From: Saccharomycopsis phalli
Taxonomy: Eukaryota; Ascomycota; Saccharomycetes; Ascoideales; Saccharomycopsidaceae
NCBI GenBank assembly: GCA_020342235.1
Contig: CP073213.1
Location: 1,218,501 to 1,282,500 of the forward strand
DNA length: 64,000 bases
Reading direction: 5' to 3'
Part shown: piece by piece, positions 47,859-58,044 of the stretch
Numbering within the stretch: position 1 is the stretch's first letter
How the letters are laid out: each line of letters begins with the position of its first letter
Made by a program: the position numbers and the translations under genes
Notes under the pieces: model-generated
What the model was told of the DNA's origin: nothing
Databases searched by the model: none
The model's input: the letters and a program-made list of their open reading frames with translations, nothing else

Positions 47859-49226
47859 TTACCTCTCTCTGTATCTTCCGCTTTGCTTGTTGTTTTCAGA
47901 ATACGCCTTGAATTCTTGAATTGCCTTACCTTGCGCCTTGTCAACCGTGCTTACCAATTGCGCAATCTCCTGCTTATCTGGAACCTCCTTCACCAACTTT
48001 TTGCCAATGGCTTCTTCGGTTCGTACCAACATTTCAATCTCGTACTGTGTCACCAAGCTGATAGACTTTCCGGATTTTCCTGCTCTGGCTGTCCGCCCAA
48101 CTCGGTGGATGTAGGTTTTGGAGTCTGTAGGCATGTCATAGTTAATCACCAAGTCGACAGAAGGAATGTCCAAACCTCTTGCAGCAACATCTGTCGCGAT
48201 TAAAATGCTCGTATCACCGCTTTTGAACTTGTTCAAGGCACCAAGACGCTTGGACTGACTAAGCTGCCCATGAAGAGGTACAATTGGGAACCCCAAAATC
48301 TTACAAAGAAAGGCGGTTCTCTGACAGTGGGCAATGGTCCGGGTGAATATTATCGTGGTCTTTCCAACAAATCTGTTTAGCAAGTATATGAGGTATGTGT
48401 TTTTGGATCCATCTGGAACAAGCATCATAGTCTGGACTAATCCGTCGACTGTCGAATACTTTTCGTTCACAGTACACTTGACAGGGTCGGTAAGCGAGGC
48501 CCGTTGGAGCTTGTCTATCTTACTGGTCATTGTCGCCGAAAATAAGTACGTTGTTCGCTGTTTAGGAATAATGCTGAGAATTTTGTCCAAGGCGTCTGCA
48601 AATTCCAACTCCAACAATCGATCAGCCTCATCCATAACAAAGTACTTCAACAATCGCAAACTAAATCCTTTGGTCTTTTGTAAATGCTCCAACAATCTTC
48701 CTGGAGTCGCCACAATAATATGTGGCTTTCGCATCAAGTCTCTGGCTTGTGTCATCGAATCCACTCCTCCAATAAGACAAACAGATCTACATCCCATGCC
48801 GGTTCCCAAGGCATCAAATGTGTCCTTGATTTGAAATGCCAATTCTCTGGTAGGTGCTAATACACAGGCAAAGTAAGGGGTTTGTATTTCCCATAAAGAC
48901 TGTAGTATAGGAATTGCAAAAGCAGCCGTTTTACCAGACCCGGTCTGTGCCAATCCTATGATATCCTTTCCTTGTAAACCCCAAGGAATCGCTTCTCTTT
49001 GGATTGGGGTAGGTTTCTGGTATTTTAATTTTTGACAGGCCTCCAATAACTCGGGAACAAGCTTGAAATCGGAGAAGGACGAGTAATCACTATCCTCGTC
49101 GATATTCGGCTCCTCCAACTCGGGCTTGCTTTGTTCCAACTTTTCCAAAGCCCTTTGCTTGATCTTCAAAGCCAACTGAGAGGTTTCTTTTTTAGCTTTC
49201 TCGTGTTTTCTGACTTTCCCGCTCAT
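47859..49226 (-). CDS. RRP3: DEAD-box RNA helicase Rrp3
   Basis: Nucleolar helicase needed for 18S rRNA processing (human DDX47). The 455 residues start MSGKVRKHEKAKKE. They contain the Q-motif KLKYQKPTPIQREAIPWGLQGKD, Walker A AQTGSGKTAAFAIP (about 93-106), PTRELAFQIKD, ATPGRLLEHLQKTKGFSLR, DEADRLLE, SATMTSKID, ATDVAARGLDIPSVDLVINYD and HRVGRTARAGKSGK. A basic C-terminal tail follows. The ATG at 49224-49226 is the first ATG; the five codons before it open from a TTG. It is divergent from SSF1 with only 101 bp between starts, so two ribosome-biogenesis genes share one promoter. Confidence 0.95.
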   Translation of the reverse strand: MSGKVRKHEKAKKETSQLALKIKQRALEKLEQSKPELEEPNIDEDSDYSSFSDFKLVPELLEACQKLKYQKPTPIQREAIPWGLQGKDIIGLAQTGSGKTAAFAIPILQSLWEIQTPYFACVLAPTRELAFQIKDTFDALGTGMGCRSVCLIGGVDSMTQARDLMRKPHIIVATPGRLLEHLQKTKGFSLRLLKYFVMDEADRLLELEFADALDKILSIIPKQRTTYLFSATMTSKIDKLQRASLTDPVKCTVNEKYSTVDGLVQTMMLVPDGSKNTYLIYLLNRFVGKTTIIFTRTIAHCQRTAFLCKILGFPIVPLHGQLSQSKRLGALNKFKSGDTSILIATDVAARGLDIPSVDLVINYDMPTDSKTYIHRVGRTARAGKSGKSISLVTQYEIEMLVRTEEAIGKKLVKEVPDKQEIAQLVSTVDKAQGKAIQEFKAYSENNKQSGRYRER

Positions 49227-49327
49227 GATTAAATGATTCAAAGTGTAGGCTTTGAAATATTTTTTTCACTCATCGGGTCAGGCTGCAGGTATAAAAAAAA
49301 AGTTCAAAAATTTTCTAACAGTACCAA

Positions 49328-50506
49328 ATGGCAAAACACAGACGAAAAACAAGAACACACGTTGCTCCAAGTGAGGAAGAAGTGGCTAATGTGCCAAAGT
49401 CCATGGTTATTGCATTGGGAAAGGCCTTGAAGAATCATTCTATTAGCCAGTTGGTCAAGGACATGCGAAATGCCATGCAACCCCATACTGCCATTAGTCT
49501 TCAAGAAAGAAAGGCCAACAAATTGAAAGACTTTGTAGTAATGGCAGGACCTTTACTGGTGTCACATATTCTTATATTTACGCAGTCCGAGAATGGAAGC
49601 ATCAGCTTGAGAATTGGCAGATTTCCAAGAGGGCCTACTGTCACTTTCAAGGTGAGCAACTACTCACTTTGCAAAGATATAAGAAAGGTTTTAAAGAATC
49701 CAAAGTCAACAGGCAAGGACTCCAAGCAGTACTCCAATCCTCCTTTGTTGGTTTTGAATGGGTTTACTAATCCTAATGAAGCTGACCCCCATGAGAAGTT
49801 ATTAATCACCATGCTTCAAAGTATGTTCCCACCAATATCGCCACAGGATACCAAAGTCTCTTCTATCAGACGGGTTTTGATCTTGAATAAAAACCCAAAT
49901 GGGGAAATCGACCTTAGACATTATCAGATAGACACTAAGCCTGTGGAAATCACGAAGTCCGTCAAGCGGTTGGTGACAGTGGAGCGCAAGACTCACAAGC
50001 GCTTGCCAAACTTGGCTAAGGTCAACGATGTGGCCGATTTCATCTTGGATCCATATGCTAATGGAGGTTTCACTAGTGATTCAGAAGTCGAAGATGACGA
50101 AATTGTTCAGATTGGACAAGAAGAGCCAGCCCAAGTTAAATCACTGGCCAAGAAGCGGGCAGTCAAATTAACAGAAATAGGGCCTAGAATTAAGTTGGAA
50201 TTGGTGAAAATAGAGGAGGAGATCTGCGGAGGAAAAGTGATGTACCATAGTCAAGTGAGTAAATCGCAACTGGAGATTAACAAGTTGGACCAAAAGCATG
50301 CAGTAAGGCGCAAATTGAAACTCCAAAGACGGAAGGCACAGCAGGAAAACGTTGATGCGAAAAACGAAAAGAAGCAGGCCAAAAAATTGAAGAGAAAGTT
50401 GAAGAAGGATCAGGAGAATGGCCAAGATGAGGAACAGAGTGATGGCGATTCGAGTGAGATGGAACAAGATTCGGACGATGAGAAATTGTTTAGTGAAGAT
50501 GAATAG
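49328..50506 (+). CDS. SSF1: Brix-domain ribosome-biogenesis factor Ssf1/Ssf2
   Basis: Nucleolar Brix protein (human PPAN) for 27S pre-rRNA and 60S assembly. The 392 residues start MAKHRRKTRTHVAPSEEE. Brix blocks are KSMVIALGKALKNHSISQLVKDMR, KDFVVMAGPL-x-VSHILIFTQ, GPTVTFKVSNYSLCKDIRK, NPPLLVLNGF, SIRRVLILNKN and LRHYQIDTKPVEI. The C terminus is a basic coiled region and acidic end. CTG at 49556-49558 sits where yeast has Gly (AGPLGVSH), so Ser is the more acceptable reading than Leu. It shares a 101-bp promoter with RRP3. Confidence 0.94.
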   Translation: MAKHRRKTRTHVAPSEEEVANVPKSMVIALGKALKNHSISQLVKDMRNAMQPHTAISLQERKANKLKDFVVMAGPLLVSHILIFTQSENGSISLRIGRFPRGPTVTFKVSNYSLCKDIRKVLKNPKSTGKDSKQYSNPPLLVLNGFTNPNEADPHEKLLITMLQSMFPPISPQDTKVSSIRRVLILNKNPNGEIDLRHYQIDTKPVEITKSVKRLVTVERKTHKRLPNLAKVNDVADFILDPYANGGFTSDSEVEDDEIVQIGQEEPAQVKSLAKKRAVKLTEIGPRIKLELVKIEEEICGGKVMYHSQVSKSQLEINKLDQKHAVRRKLKLQRRKAQQENVDAKNEKKQAKKLKRKLKKDQENGQDEEQSDGDSSEMEQDSDDEKLFSEDE

Positions 50507-50903
50507 TGAGTAAGTATAATTAGTAGGTAAATTAGATCCAGCAATGTGCGATTAAACTGTATTTTTGTAGGTTTATGCAATGTCGGGGCTTGTAAAATGT
50601 ATCCACATTATTGGTTCCCGTCAAACCAAGTCATCAATCTAAGAAGGTTATCTTTGAGATCGACGCTTTATTGAGTCATTTATTATAGACTCGTGTGCTC
50701 TATTGACCGAGCAAACTACAAATAAGAAAGAAATCTACAATATCTCTTCTTATACTATACGGATCTAAAGCTCGAGTGTCCTAGTTGTCCCAACTGATTT
50801 GCCCCTGAGATCGTAAAGGCGAAGCCTACCTTGAAACAAAAGAAAAGTCATAAATCCAAGTGAATGTGCTTGGGTCAAACAGTATCTATAATATCGGTTA
50901 AAT
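50507..50903. other. Intergenic gap, SSF1 / PIB1
   Basis: No array or motif cluster. A 28-codon minus-strand frame (50765-50851) was considered and not called. Confidence 0.5.
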
Positions 50904-51713
50904 ATGAGTCATATTGCTCCTTCGCCAGTCATTGATGTTCCGATTTGGCAACCAGATGAAGACACTATGCAGTGTGCGTTATGCCATTGTGAGTTTACCA
51001 TGTTCTTTCGGCGCCACCACTGCAGAAAATGTGGAAGAATAATGTGTGGAAACTGCTCCTCTAACTGGCGAAACTATTTACCCAGCACTTATGTCGTTTG
51101 TCCTCCGTCGCAAATATTTCTAGAATCTCCGCACGTACCGCATAGAACATGTGACGAGTGTGTTGAAGAGTTGGACATGATCCGACTGGCTTTGGAATCC
51201 GGAGATGACAGGGTCGACTCATCTGCTGCAGGTATTAATTATGAGACTGTTTCAATCGATGTTCCTAAATCTAGTGGCCAGTCCGCCGAAACTTCCGTTC
51301 GGGTGAATGAGAACGACTACTGCCCTATTTGTGACACTCTCATTTCCAACTTGTCAGAGAGCCAAAAATCAAACCACGTTACTGATTGTTTAACACAGGC
51401 TCAGTTCTTGGGTTCTCCAGAGGCCTCTCGTTCTCCAAACCGCATGTTAATTTACAGACTACCCAAGGACTTCAAGCCTCGAACTACTCCAAATTTCAGA
51501 CACGCACTAGTACCAAACCCGGATGTCAAGTTGATACCTTCGGGCTATCACATTGATGATGAACAGAATGAATGTTGCATATGCTTGGAGGAGTTCTGTC
51601 CAGACGAAAAGGTTGGTAGACTTGAATGTTTGTGCATGTTCCACTACCAGTGCATTACAAAATGGTTTGAACGAAAAGGACCGGGCGAATGTCCAGTTCA
51701 CGCAGTCCACTGA
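50904..51713 (+). CDS. PIB1: FYVE-RING ubiquitin ligase Pib1
   Basis: E3 ligase of endosome and vacuole membranes. The 269 residues have an N-terminal FYVE zinc finger (residues 24-90). This carries the PI3P-binding signature RRHHCRKCG and paired cysteines (CALCHC, CGNC, CDEC). A middle region has a short CPIC...H..C zinc-like element (140-160). The C-terminal RING is CCICLEEFCPDEKVGRLECLC, FHYQCITKWF and a final CPVH, so the last zinc ligand appears to be His rather than Cys. Length and order agree with yeast Pib1 (286). The start is the first ATG, after a TATA-poor leader. Confidence 0.92.
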   Translation: MSHIAPSPVIDVPIWQPDEDTMQCALCHCEFTMFFRRHHCRKCGRIMCGNCSSNWRNYLPSTYVVCPPSQIFLESPHVPHRTCDECVEELDMIRLALESGDDRVDSSAAGINYETVSIDVPKSSGQSAETSVRVNENDYCPICDTLISNLSESQKSNHVTDCLTQAQFLGSPEASRSPNRMLIYRLPKDFKPRTTPNFRHALVPNPDVKLIPSGYHIDDEQNECCICLEEFCPDEKVGRLECLCMFHYQCITKWFERKGPGECPVHAVH

Positions 51714-51818
51714 TGATTTTCAATTTCCAATGCCTACGCTGATACTTGACATGTTCGTGACATCGCACATAACCATGATACGAAAATAAATAAGGATGCT
51801 CTAGTTGTAAATGAGGCC

Positions 51819-52073
51819 ATGAACAACCCGAACGACGAAGTGCATGCTAATAAGTTAGCAGCAATAGTTTCCTCCTTGGAGAAATTAAACCACTCGGTCA
51901 CAGCAATGAATACTTTATTGGAAGTAGGTATTGACGGCAAATGAGATGCAGAGACTAACTGACAGGAAATTGTTCTTGAAAACCATGAGACCGAAGTTAT
52001 ATCGGAAATATGGGAGCATTATTGTAAAGGTGCGGATATGATGTTGCGGTCACAAAAATTAAGTAAGCAGTGA
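51819..52073 (+). CDS. DAD4: DASH/Dam1 complex subunit Dad4, one intron
   Basis: Kinetochore ring component that couples chromosomes to microtubules. CDS is join(51819..51923,51966..52073), 70 residues against 72 in yeast. Exon 1 encodes MNNPNDEVHANKLAAIVSSL and on to NTLLE, matching yeast MENPHEQVQANILSRIIGNI in pattern (N-P at 3-4, Q/H-A-N at 9-11). The 42-nt intron has GTAGGT, branch GACTAAC and TGACAG. Exon 2 encodes EIVLENHETEVISEIWEHYC and ends KLSKQ. Without splicing the frame stops after seven codons. ATG 51811 lies 8 nt upstream in another frame and gives a three-codon uORF overlapping the start. Confidence 0.8.
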
Positions 52074-52289
52074 GCGGATCTTTTGACTGGATTGAAGGGG
52101 GAAGATATGACGTGCTGATGTATGCTACAGTGGATGAACATCTATATTTATTGAAGCGACTGTTAAATTCAAAAAGTCATATTTAATAAATGTGATGTAG
52201 ATATTCCATTAGACTAATATACTAGCGGCGGTATAGTACCTGTGGTTGTTGAAGACATGTCGTGAATGATGCAAATATCAATTCTGATT

Positions 52290-52586
<297 letters not shown>

Positions 52587-52648
52587 TCACGTGATGCAGA
52601 TGATGTGTCTTTCCATGGAACTAGAAACGTAAGTTGTCACCGGGCAGC

Positions 52649-54709
52649 ATGTCAGGAAAGAAGGATTTGTTTGCGGACCTTTTGGCGCCAAAGAAACAGG
52701 ATACTCTGAAGTTGTCTCTCCTTGAGCGTCAGAAGCTCATGGGGCAGCAAGCGAGTACTTCCGGTAGCAATTGGGGTAGCTTGGATATGTTAGGCACCAT
52801 TTCTGGAGGTAGCCAGAACAGCTCAAGTGATCATATCAACAATGCAAGCAGTTCTAGCTTTAACAGCTTGCCTGCTAAAAATTCTAACTTGGGTCTGGGC
52901 CAGGGTTCTCAGCAAGACTTGGATTCATTGTTTGCTGTGTTTGACCAGCCCAAGAAGGAAGTCGAAGTTGCGCCTCCAATGCCAGTTAGAAAACAACCGA
53001 TGAATCCAAAGTCCTCGGTGCATCAAGAAGTATCGTACAGTAGTTTGAGTAGCCTGAGAAGCAACAGTCCAGGGGGCGTTCAGGTTGAAAAAAGTTCAGG
53101 GCTGTTTGGTAGTAGGAACTCATCCAGTGACAGACAGTTGAGAAATTTCAGTGATTCGGTCTCAAAGGATCGCCCAAGATTTTCTGACAATGACTATGAT
53201 AATTTTACTTCTGGTCCATCGCAGTTCAAACCACAGCGGAGCAGGAATAATGGGATAAAAGATGTGCACTCGCTACTCGATGATATGGTCAGACCGTCCG
53301 AGGATTTGAATCAGATGGTCACAGATATTTCGCAGGAGTTTTTCAACAGTGCATCCTCCATTTTTAATAAAGGAAAAACGGCATTGAGTAAAAACGTGGA
53401 GAAATACCAAGCCCAACGGAAGGCTGGATTGGATGGACGGCCTGCTTGGATGCATCAACAAAATAAGTACATGAAAAAAGATGCAGAAAATTTCAGTAGT
53501 GAGCCTGTGATTGATTTTGATGGTACTATTTTGAACGAAAAAGAGTATTCTGGTGTATCTGGCGGTAGCCTGTTCCGAGATTTTGATGAGGAGGGAGCAC
53601 CTAGTATGAAAGCAGCGCCTCCAAAGCCAAAACGGCCTGTCCACTCTAGTGAGCCACAATCTATGTTGAACTCTCAACCTCTGCCATCAGTTTCTAAACA
53701 GTCTCCTGTTATTTCTAGCACGAAGCAAGTAGAAACTTTGAATATTTTCGAAGAGCTCACAGTTAAAGATAATACTAATGTGGCTTCCAGAGTCTCTGGT
53801 TTGCAAGGGACTGCTTCATCAGGAAATGCAAGTGATCCGTTTATTGATGCGGCCAGTTTAAATAGGTTGAATCTGTACCGGGATTTGGGAACGAAATTCT
53901 TTAAAGAAGGAAACTTTACATCTGCATTAGTTAATTACCAGGATATGAATAAGTTAATTCCATCTGGGCATACCTTGCAGATCCTTGCCTTTTCTAATTT
54001 GGCTACTACATATTTAAAATTGGGAGACACGAAAAACGCATTGGAATCGGCTAGTCAAGGTGTCAATGTTAGCACTGGTAAGAACATGACAGATAATGTG
54101 GATTCAGGGAAGCTGGTGAAGGATTTTTGGATAAAGTTGATGACCAAGAAGGCGGAGATATTGGAAAATTTGGAGCGTTACAATGAAGCATTGGAAGCAT
54201 GGAAGATTGTGTTGGAAAATGGAGGAGCTACAAAATCTGCAATCGACTCTAAACGACGGTGTATGGAGGCTTTAAATCCAAACTTGAAGGCCAAACCTAA
54301 ACCTGCTCCACGGAATACCCGACAGGCAAATTATAGTAATGAAGCAGTTAATAGAATCAAGGAAAGTAACGCCAAGGCAGAAAGATTGGAACAGGAAAAG
54401 TTTGATTTACATGATCTGGTTCAGAGCAAAGTCAACCAATGGAAACATGGCAAGGAAGATAACATCCGTGCATTGTTGGCTTCGTTGGACCTTATACTTT
54501 GGCCTGGGGCCAACTGGAAAAAGGTCAATCTTACCGATTTGGTGGTGGACAAGAAGGTGAAAATCAATTACATGAAGGCTGTGGCTAGAACACATCCTGA
54601 CAAAATCAACAAAGATGCAACGACAGAACAACAATTGATAGCCCAAAACGTGTTTGTGACGATCAATGCGGCGTGGGATATTTTCAAGCAAAAAAATAAC
54701 ATGAAATAG
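52649..54709 (+). CDS. SWA2: Auxilin-like clathrin uncoating J-protein Swa2
   Basis: Hsp70 cochaperone that uncoats clathrin vesicles and acts in ER inheritance. The 686 residues begin MSGKKDLFADLLAPKK. The N-terminal half is disordered with Asp/Phe-rich clathrin-type motifs (LFADLL, LDSLFAVFD). A middle helical region has FFNSASSIFNKGKTALSK, like yeast ATDFFNKGKKLVDQ. Three TPR-like units (about 405-525) include LGTKFFKEGNFTSALVNYQ. A C-terminal J domain has HPD in VARTHPDKIN and ends VFVTINAAWDIFKQ. The ATG at 52649 is used; five codons upstream open from a TTG. It is divergent from NOP10. Confidence 0.92.
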   Translation: MSGKKDLFADLLAPKKQDTLKLSLLERQKLMGQQASTSGSNWGSLDMLGTISGGSQNSSSDHINNASSSSFNSLPAKNSNLGLGQGSQQDLDSLFAVFDQPKKEVEVAPPMPVRKQPMNPKSSVHQEVSYSSLSSLRSNSPGGVQVEKSSGLFGSRNSSSDRQLRNFSDSVSKDRPRFSDNDYDNFTSGPSQFKPQRSRNNGIKDVHSLLDDMVRPSEDLNQMVTDISQEFFNSASSIFNKGKTALSKNVEKYQAQRKAGLDGRPAWMHQQNKYMKKDAENFSSEPVIDFDGTILNEKEYSGVSGGSLFRDFDEEGAPSMKAAPPKPKRPVHSSEPQSMLNSQPLPSVSKQSPVISSTKQVETLNIFEELTVKDNTNVASRVSGLQGTASSGNASDPFIDAASLNRLNLYRDLGTKFFKEGNFTSALVNYQDMNKLIPSGHTLQILAFSNLATTYLKLGDTKNALESASQGVNVSTGKNMTDNVDSGKLVKDFWIKLMTKKAEILENLERYNEALEAWKIVLENGGATKSAIDSKRRCMEALNPNLKAKPKPAPRNTRQANYSNEAVNRIKESNAKAERLEQEKFDLHDLVQSKVNQWKHGKEDNIRALLASLDLILWPGANWKKVNLTDLVVDKKVKINYMKAVARTHPDKINKDATTEQQLIAQNVFVTINAAWDIFKQKNNMK

Positions 54710-55193
54710 AGCATATTGTTGGCAATCTGTAGTAAACCGTGTGATTATTGTAAAAATATGTATCTATTTGTTCAGCCGGTTTAAAATGGTCTTTTTTTCT
54801 CTGAATTGATTTACTTTGAATTAATTAAATTTTAGATTGCTTTTTTGAGTCTTAAAATGCCTGTTATCTAATTGTTCTAACCAATCGTAAATCTACAGAT
54901 AGTCGCCGCATGAAAATGAAAACCTTATTGGCCATTATAATTGTATCAAAACATAAAAATTGAAGCTAATTCAGTCACAAAGGCTATGTGTGTATCTATA
55001 TAATTTATATCTTGTGATACAATTAATTCTTACTTTTACTTCACACGAATTACTTCCAAAATCAGCTGCTCACACGAGATGCAGGTTTTGTTGAGTGAAA
55101 AATTGGAGATTATCACATGGGTGATAGAGTACATTGCTGCAAGGCAGCATATATATAAGGCCTAAAGTTTCCGATTTAATAACATAAACTGCA
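54710..55193. other. Intergenic gap, SWA2 / permease gene
   Basis: AT-rich, with a TATATATAAG box (55150-55159) 35-44 bp before the permease ATG. No gene seen. Confidence 0.55.
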
Positions 55194-56732
55194 ATGTCGG
55201 ATTCTGAGCAGACAAAGCTAGAGGAAAAGTCATACGATCCAGAGACTGTGAAACAGCATGTTGACAATTCTGGTGAAAATATTGCTCAGCCAATTCTTAA
55301 GAGAAACTTCTCGATTCTCTCGTTGTTAGGTGTAGGATTTGGGTTGACAAATTCCTGGTTTGGAATCTCGGCATCGTTAGTTACTGGTATTTCCTCGGGT
55401 GGGCCATTAATTATTATATACGGGATCATAGTTATTGCTTCTGTGTCTTCTTGCATTGGTGTCACCTTGTCTGAACTAGCATCTGCATATCCAAATAGTG
55501 GTGGTCAGTTTTACTGGACCATAAAGTTGGCACCAAAAGCCAAAGCTCGGTTTTTGGCATATATGACTGGATCACTTGCCTGGGTGGGTTCTATATTTAC
55601 AAGTGCCTCGGTGACGATTTCGATTGCTCAGTTTATTATTGGGTTCTGGGGATTGACGCACCCTGACTATGAGTTCAAGCGATGGCAGGTTTTCGTTGTT
55701 TACCAGATCTTGAACTTTGTTATTTACTGGATGAACCACTTTGGTTCTGTATTGCCTTTAATATCCAAGAGTGCCTTATACGTGTCACTTAGTTCTTTTA
55801 TTATAATTACCATCACGGTTCTCGTGTGCTCTTCTGGTAAATTCAACAGTTCTGACTTTGTATTTAGAAAGTTGGAAGATGGAACTGGGTGGAACAGTGC
55901 TGGTTTTGCCTTCATCTTGGGTTTGATCAATCCTAACTGGTCGTTTTCTTGCTTGGATTCCGCTACACACATGGCTGAAGAAGCTCTTCATCCAGAGACA
56001 GTGATCCCGATCACTATAATGGGAACTGTTGCTATTGGATTTGTCACATCCTTTACATATTGTATCGCAATGTTCTATTCTATTCGGAACTTGGATGCAG
56101 TTTTAGCTGAGGTGAATTCACCAATCGTACAGATATACTACCAGGCGTTGGGCAACAAAGCAGGAGCGATTGTTCTTGGTTGTTTGCTCTTCATTACAGG
56201 AATAGGTTGTAATGTGGCCTGTCACACTTGGCAAGCACGGCTCTGTTGGTCTTTTGCAAGAGACAATGGAATTCCATACAGTAAGTACTGGAAACAGATT
56301 GATGCAAAGAGTAATTTGCCTAAAAATGCCCATATTCTTTCAACTGTGTTGTGTGCGTTGGTGGGATTCTTATATTTGGCTAGTATCACTGCTTACAATT
56401 CTCTTGTGGTGGCCTGTATTACCTTTTTGTTGTTGAGTTATGCAGTTCCGGTTATTTGCTTGTTACACTACGGCAGAGACAATGTCAAGAAAGGCCCATT
56501 CTGGTTAGGAAAGTATGGACTCTTCTGTAATATTGTTACCATATTGTGGACCTTGTTTGCATTGGTGGTGTACAGTTTCCCATTTGCCAAACCTGTAACA
56601 AAAGACAACATGAATTACGTGAGTGTGGTGATTGTGGGTGTTTGCATCTATTTGGTGGCATACTGGAAAATCCAGTCAAAGAAGGTATTCTGCCCAGACT
56701 TGGATAAATACTATTTCGACGAAAACGAATAG
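55194..56732 (+). CDS. Amino acid/choline permease (APC superfamily, Hnm1-like)
   Basis: A 512-residue plasma-membrane permease with 12 predicted helices. The cytosolic start MSDSEQTKLEEKSYDP is followed by helix 1 FSILSLLGVGFGLTNSWFG and helix 2 SGGPLIIIYGIIVIASVSSC. The substrate-site region is TLSELASAYPNSGGQFYWT. LDSATHMAEEALHPETVIPI follows; this (D-x-A-x-H-(M/L)-x-E-E) is the family's helix 6-8 signature. The layout fits the amino acid/choline transporter family (yeast Hnm1, Uga4, Tpo5, Bio5). I see no feature that fixes the substrate. I find no CTG codon in the gene. A TATATATAAG box lies just upstream, suggesting regulated expression. Confidence 0.87.
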   Translation: MSDSEQTKLEEKSYDPETVKQHVDNSGENIAQPILKRNFSILSLLGVGFGLTNSWFGISASLVTGISSGGPLIIIYGIIVIASVSSCIGVTLSELASAYPNSGGQFYWTIKLAPKAKARFLAYMTGSLAWVGSIFTSASVTISIAQFIIGFWGLTHPDYEFKRWQVFVVYQILNFVIYWMNHFGSVLPLISKSALYVSLSSFIIITITVLVCSSGKFNSSDFVFRKLEDGTGWNSAGFAFILGLINPNWSFSCLDSATHMAEEALHPETVIPITIMGTVAIGFVTSFTYCIAMFYSIRNLDAVLAEVNSPIVQIYYQALGNKAGAIVLGCLLFITGIGCNVACHTWQARLCWSFARDNGIPYSKYWKQIDAKSNLPKNAHILSTVLCALVGFLYLASITAYNSLVVACITFLLLSYAVPVICLLHYGRDNVKKGPFWLGKYGLFCNIVTILWTLFALVVYSFPFAKPVTKDNMNYVSVVIVGVCIYLVAYWKIQSKKVFCPDLDKYYFDENE

Positions 56733-56825
56733 ACTATTGTGCTTTATATCATTTTAATTACTGTTGTGAATATGTGCATATGTAGATGCATCTCACTGCT
56801 GCAATGCCAAGGCCTTTCATCTCAT

Positions 56826-57689
56826 CTAATGGTTTAACTTGTGTTCCATTGCAGGGTACACGGGATTGAGCTTGTATTTATGTCTGAGAACATGCTCAAT
56901 GATCCAGTTTGGCAAGTAAATAGCGGCAGCACTATAGGAATACCCTTGCTTGCCCTCATATATGCGTAGTGTGCTAGGTGTCGCGCTTTCCAATTGATCA
57001 ACAGTCCTCTTCGCATATTCTTCCTTTTTCATAGACTTGAGTACGTTCAATATATTTTTACGGTACTGGATTGCTTCATTTCCCTCCTTGGTATTGAACA
57101 ATGATTTGCTATCTAGCGGCACATGTATATCGGCAAGATTAGTATCCACCGCTCCTGAGACAACATTGACAACTTTTACGCCTAGTGGACTAAGTTCGAG
57201 ATGGAGGTTGCGCACATATTGATCCAAGGCAGCTTTGGATGCTGAATAGCCAGAACCAAAAGGCAACGGAATATTCCCCGTAGACGAGCCAGTAAACGCA
57301 AAAAGGCCTTTAGCCTTGATCACCAACTTGTGGAATTCCCGCACCCATTTAACGGGAGCAACAACATTAACTGAGAGAACACGTTCTAAACTATCGTCAT
57401 CAATATCTGTAGCAGGCAAAGGACAACCAATGCCAGCATTATTGTACAACACATCCAACAGCTGAAGATGATACTTGGTCTCGAGTTCTTCTCTAAACTC
57501 CCGGATGAACTTTGTCTTTGTCACATCCCCAATGAACGTGTTGACCCCTAATCCCTTCAATGTAGCTTCGCTATCATCCCTGTATCTTATGTCCACCACA
57601 TACACAGAGTATCCACGAGAGGCAAACTCAACAGCTAGCGCATAACCAATACCGCTTCCACCTCCAGTAATAATGGCAGTTTTTGTCAT
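56826..57689 (-). CDS. Short-chain dehydrogenase/reductase, Ayr1-like
   Basis: A 287-residue classical SDR. The cofactor motif is TGGGSGIGYALAVEF (residues 7-21), with VYVVDIRYRDD for strand 2, then VLYNNAGIGCPLP (NNAG). The catalytic Ser lies in FTGSSTGNIPLPFGSGYS and the YSASKAALDQYVR active-site Tyr/Lys follow, then a helical C terminus with YLPNWIIEHVLRHKYKL. The last part matches the membrane-associated tail of Ayr1, the lipid-droplet/ER 1-acyl-DHAP reductase and lipase of yeast. The ATG at 57687-57689 is used; two codons upstream open from a TTG. Orthology to AYR1 is likely but CTG-clade yeasts have several paralogues. Confidence 0.82.
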   Translation of the reverse strand: MTKTAIITGGGSGIGYALAVEFASRGYSVYVVDIRYRDDSEATLKGLGVNTFIGDVTKTKFIREFREELETKYHLQLLDVLYNNAGIGCPLPATDIDDDSLERVLSVNVVAPVKWVREFHKLVIKAKGLFAFTGSSTGNIPLPFGSGYSASKAALDQYVRNLHLELSPLGVKVVNVVSGAVDTNLADIHVPLDSKSLFNTKEGNEAIQYRKNILNVLKSMKKEEYAKRTVDQLESATPSTLRIYEGKQGYSYSAAAIYLPNWIIEHVLRHKYKLNPVYPAMEHKLNH

Positions 57690-58044
57690 TTTCAATTGAG
57701 GGATAATTATGAAAATGAACTTGCATTAAAGTTATCATCACACCGCAAATCTTTGCAACTAATGTGGAACATGGATGTACCCATATCGGGTCTCGGAGTT
57801 TGACCCTTCTCTCTTTGATATTGCCAATGCAAAATATATCTCATTCTAGAAATATATTTATTGGAAATTACAAGCCTGTTAACCTTATTAGATAGAGAAT
57901 CCTCGAATGGATCACTATGCTCTGCCGATATTAGTGTGTCTAGGTGTTGAAAGGCCGAACTGTTTTATGCAGTGTAAAGCACGGGTTGAAAAGAACAGAG
58001 GGTACGCAAATAATAATAATAATAATAATAATAATAGTAATTTT

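Noticed and set aside
50765-50851. 28-codon minus-strand frame reading MTFLLFQGRLRLYDLRGKSV and ending TLEL
   Set aside because: The peptide looks protein-like, but it is very short, overlaps the PIB1 promoter, has no TATA box and no splice partner of the local intron class. No family recognised.
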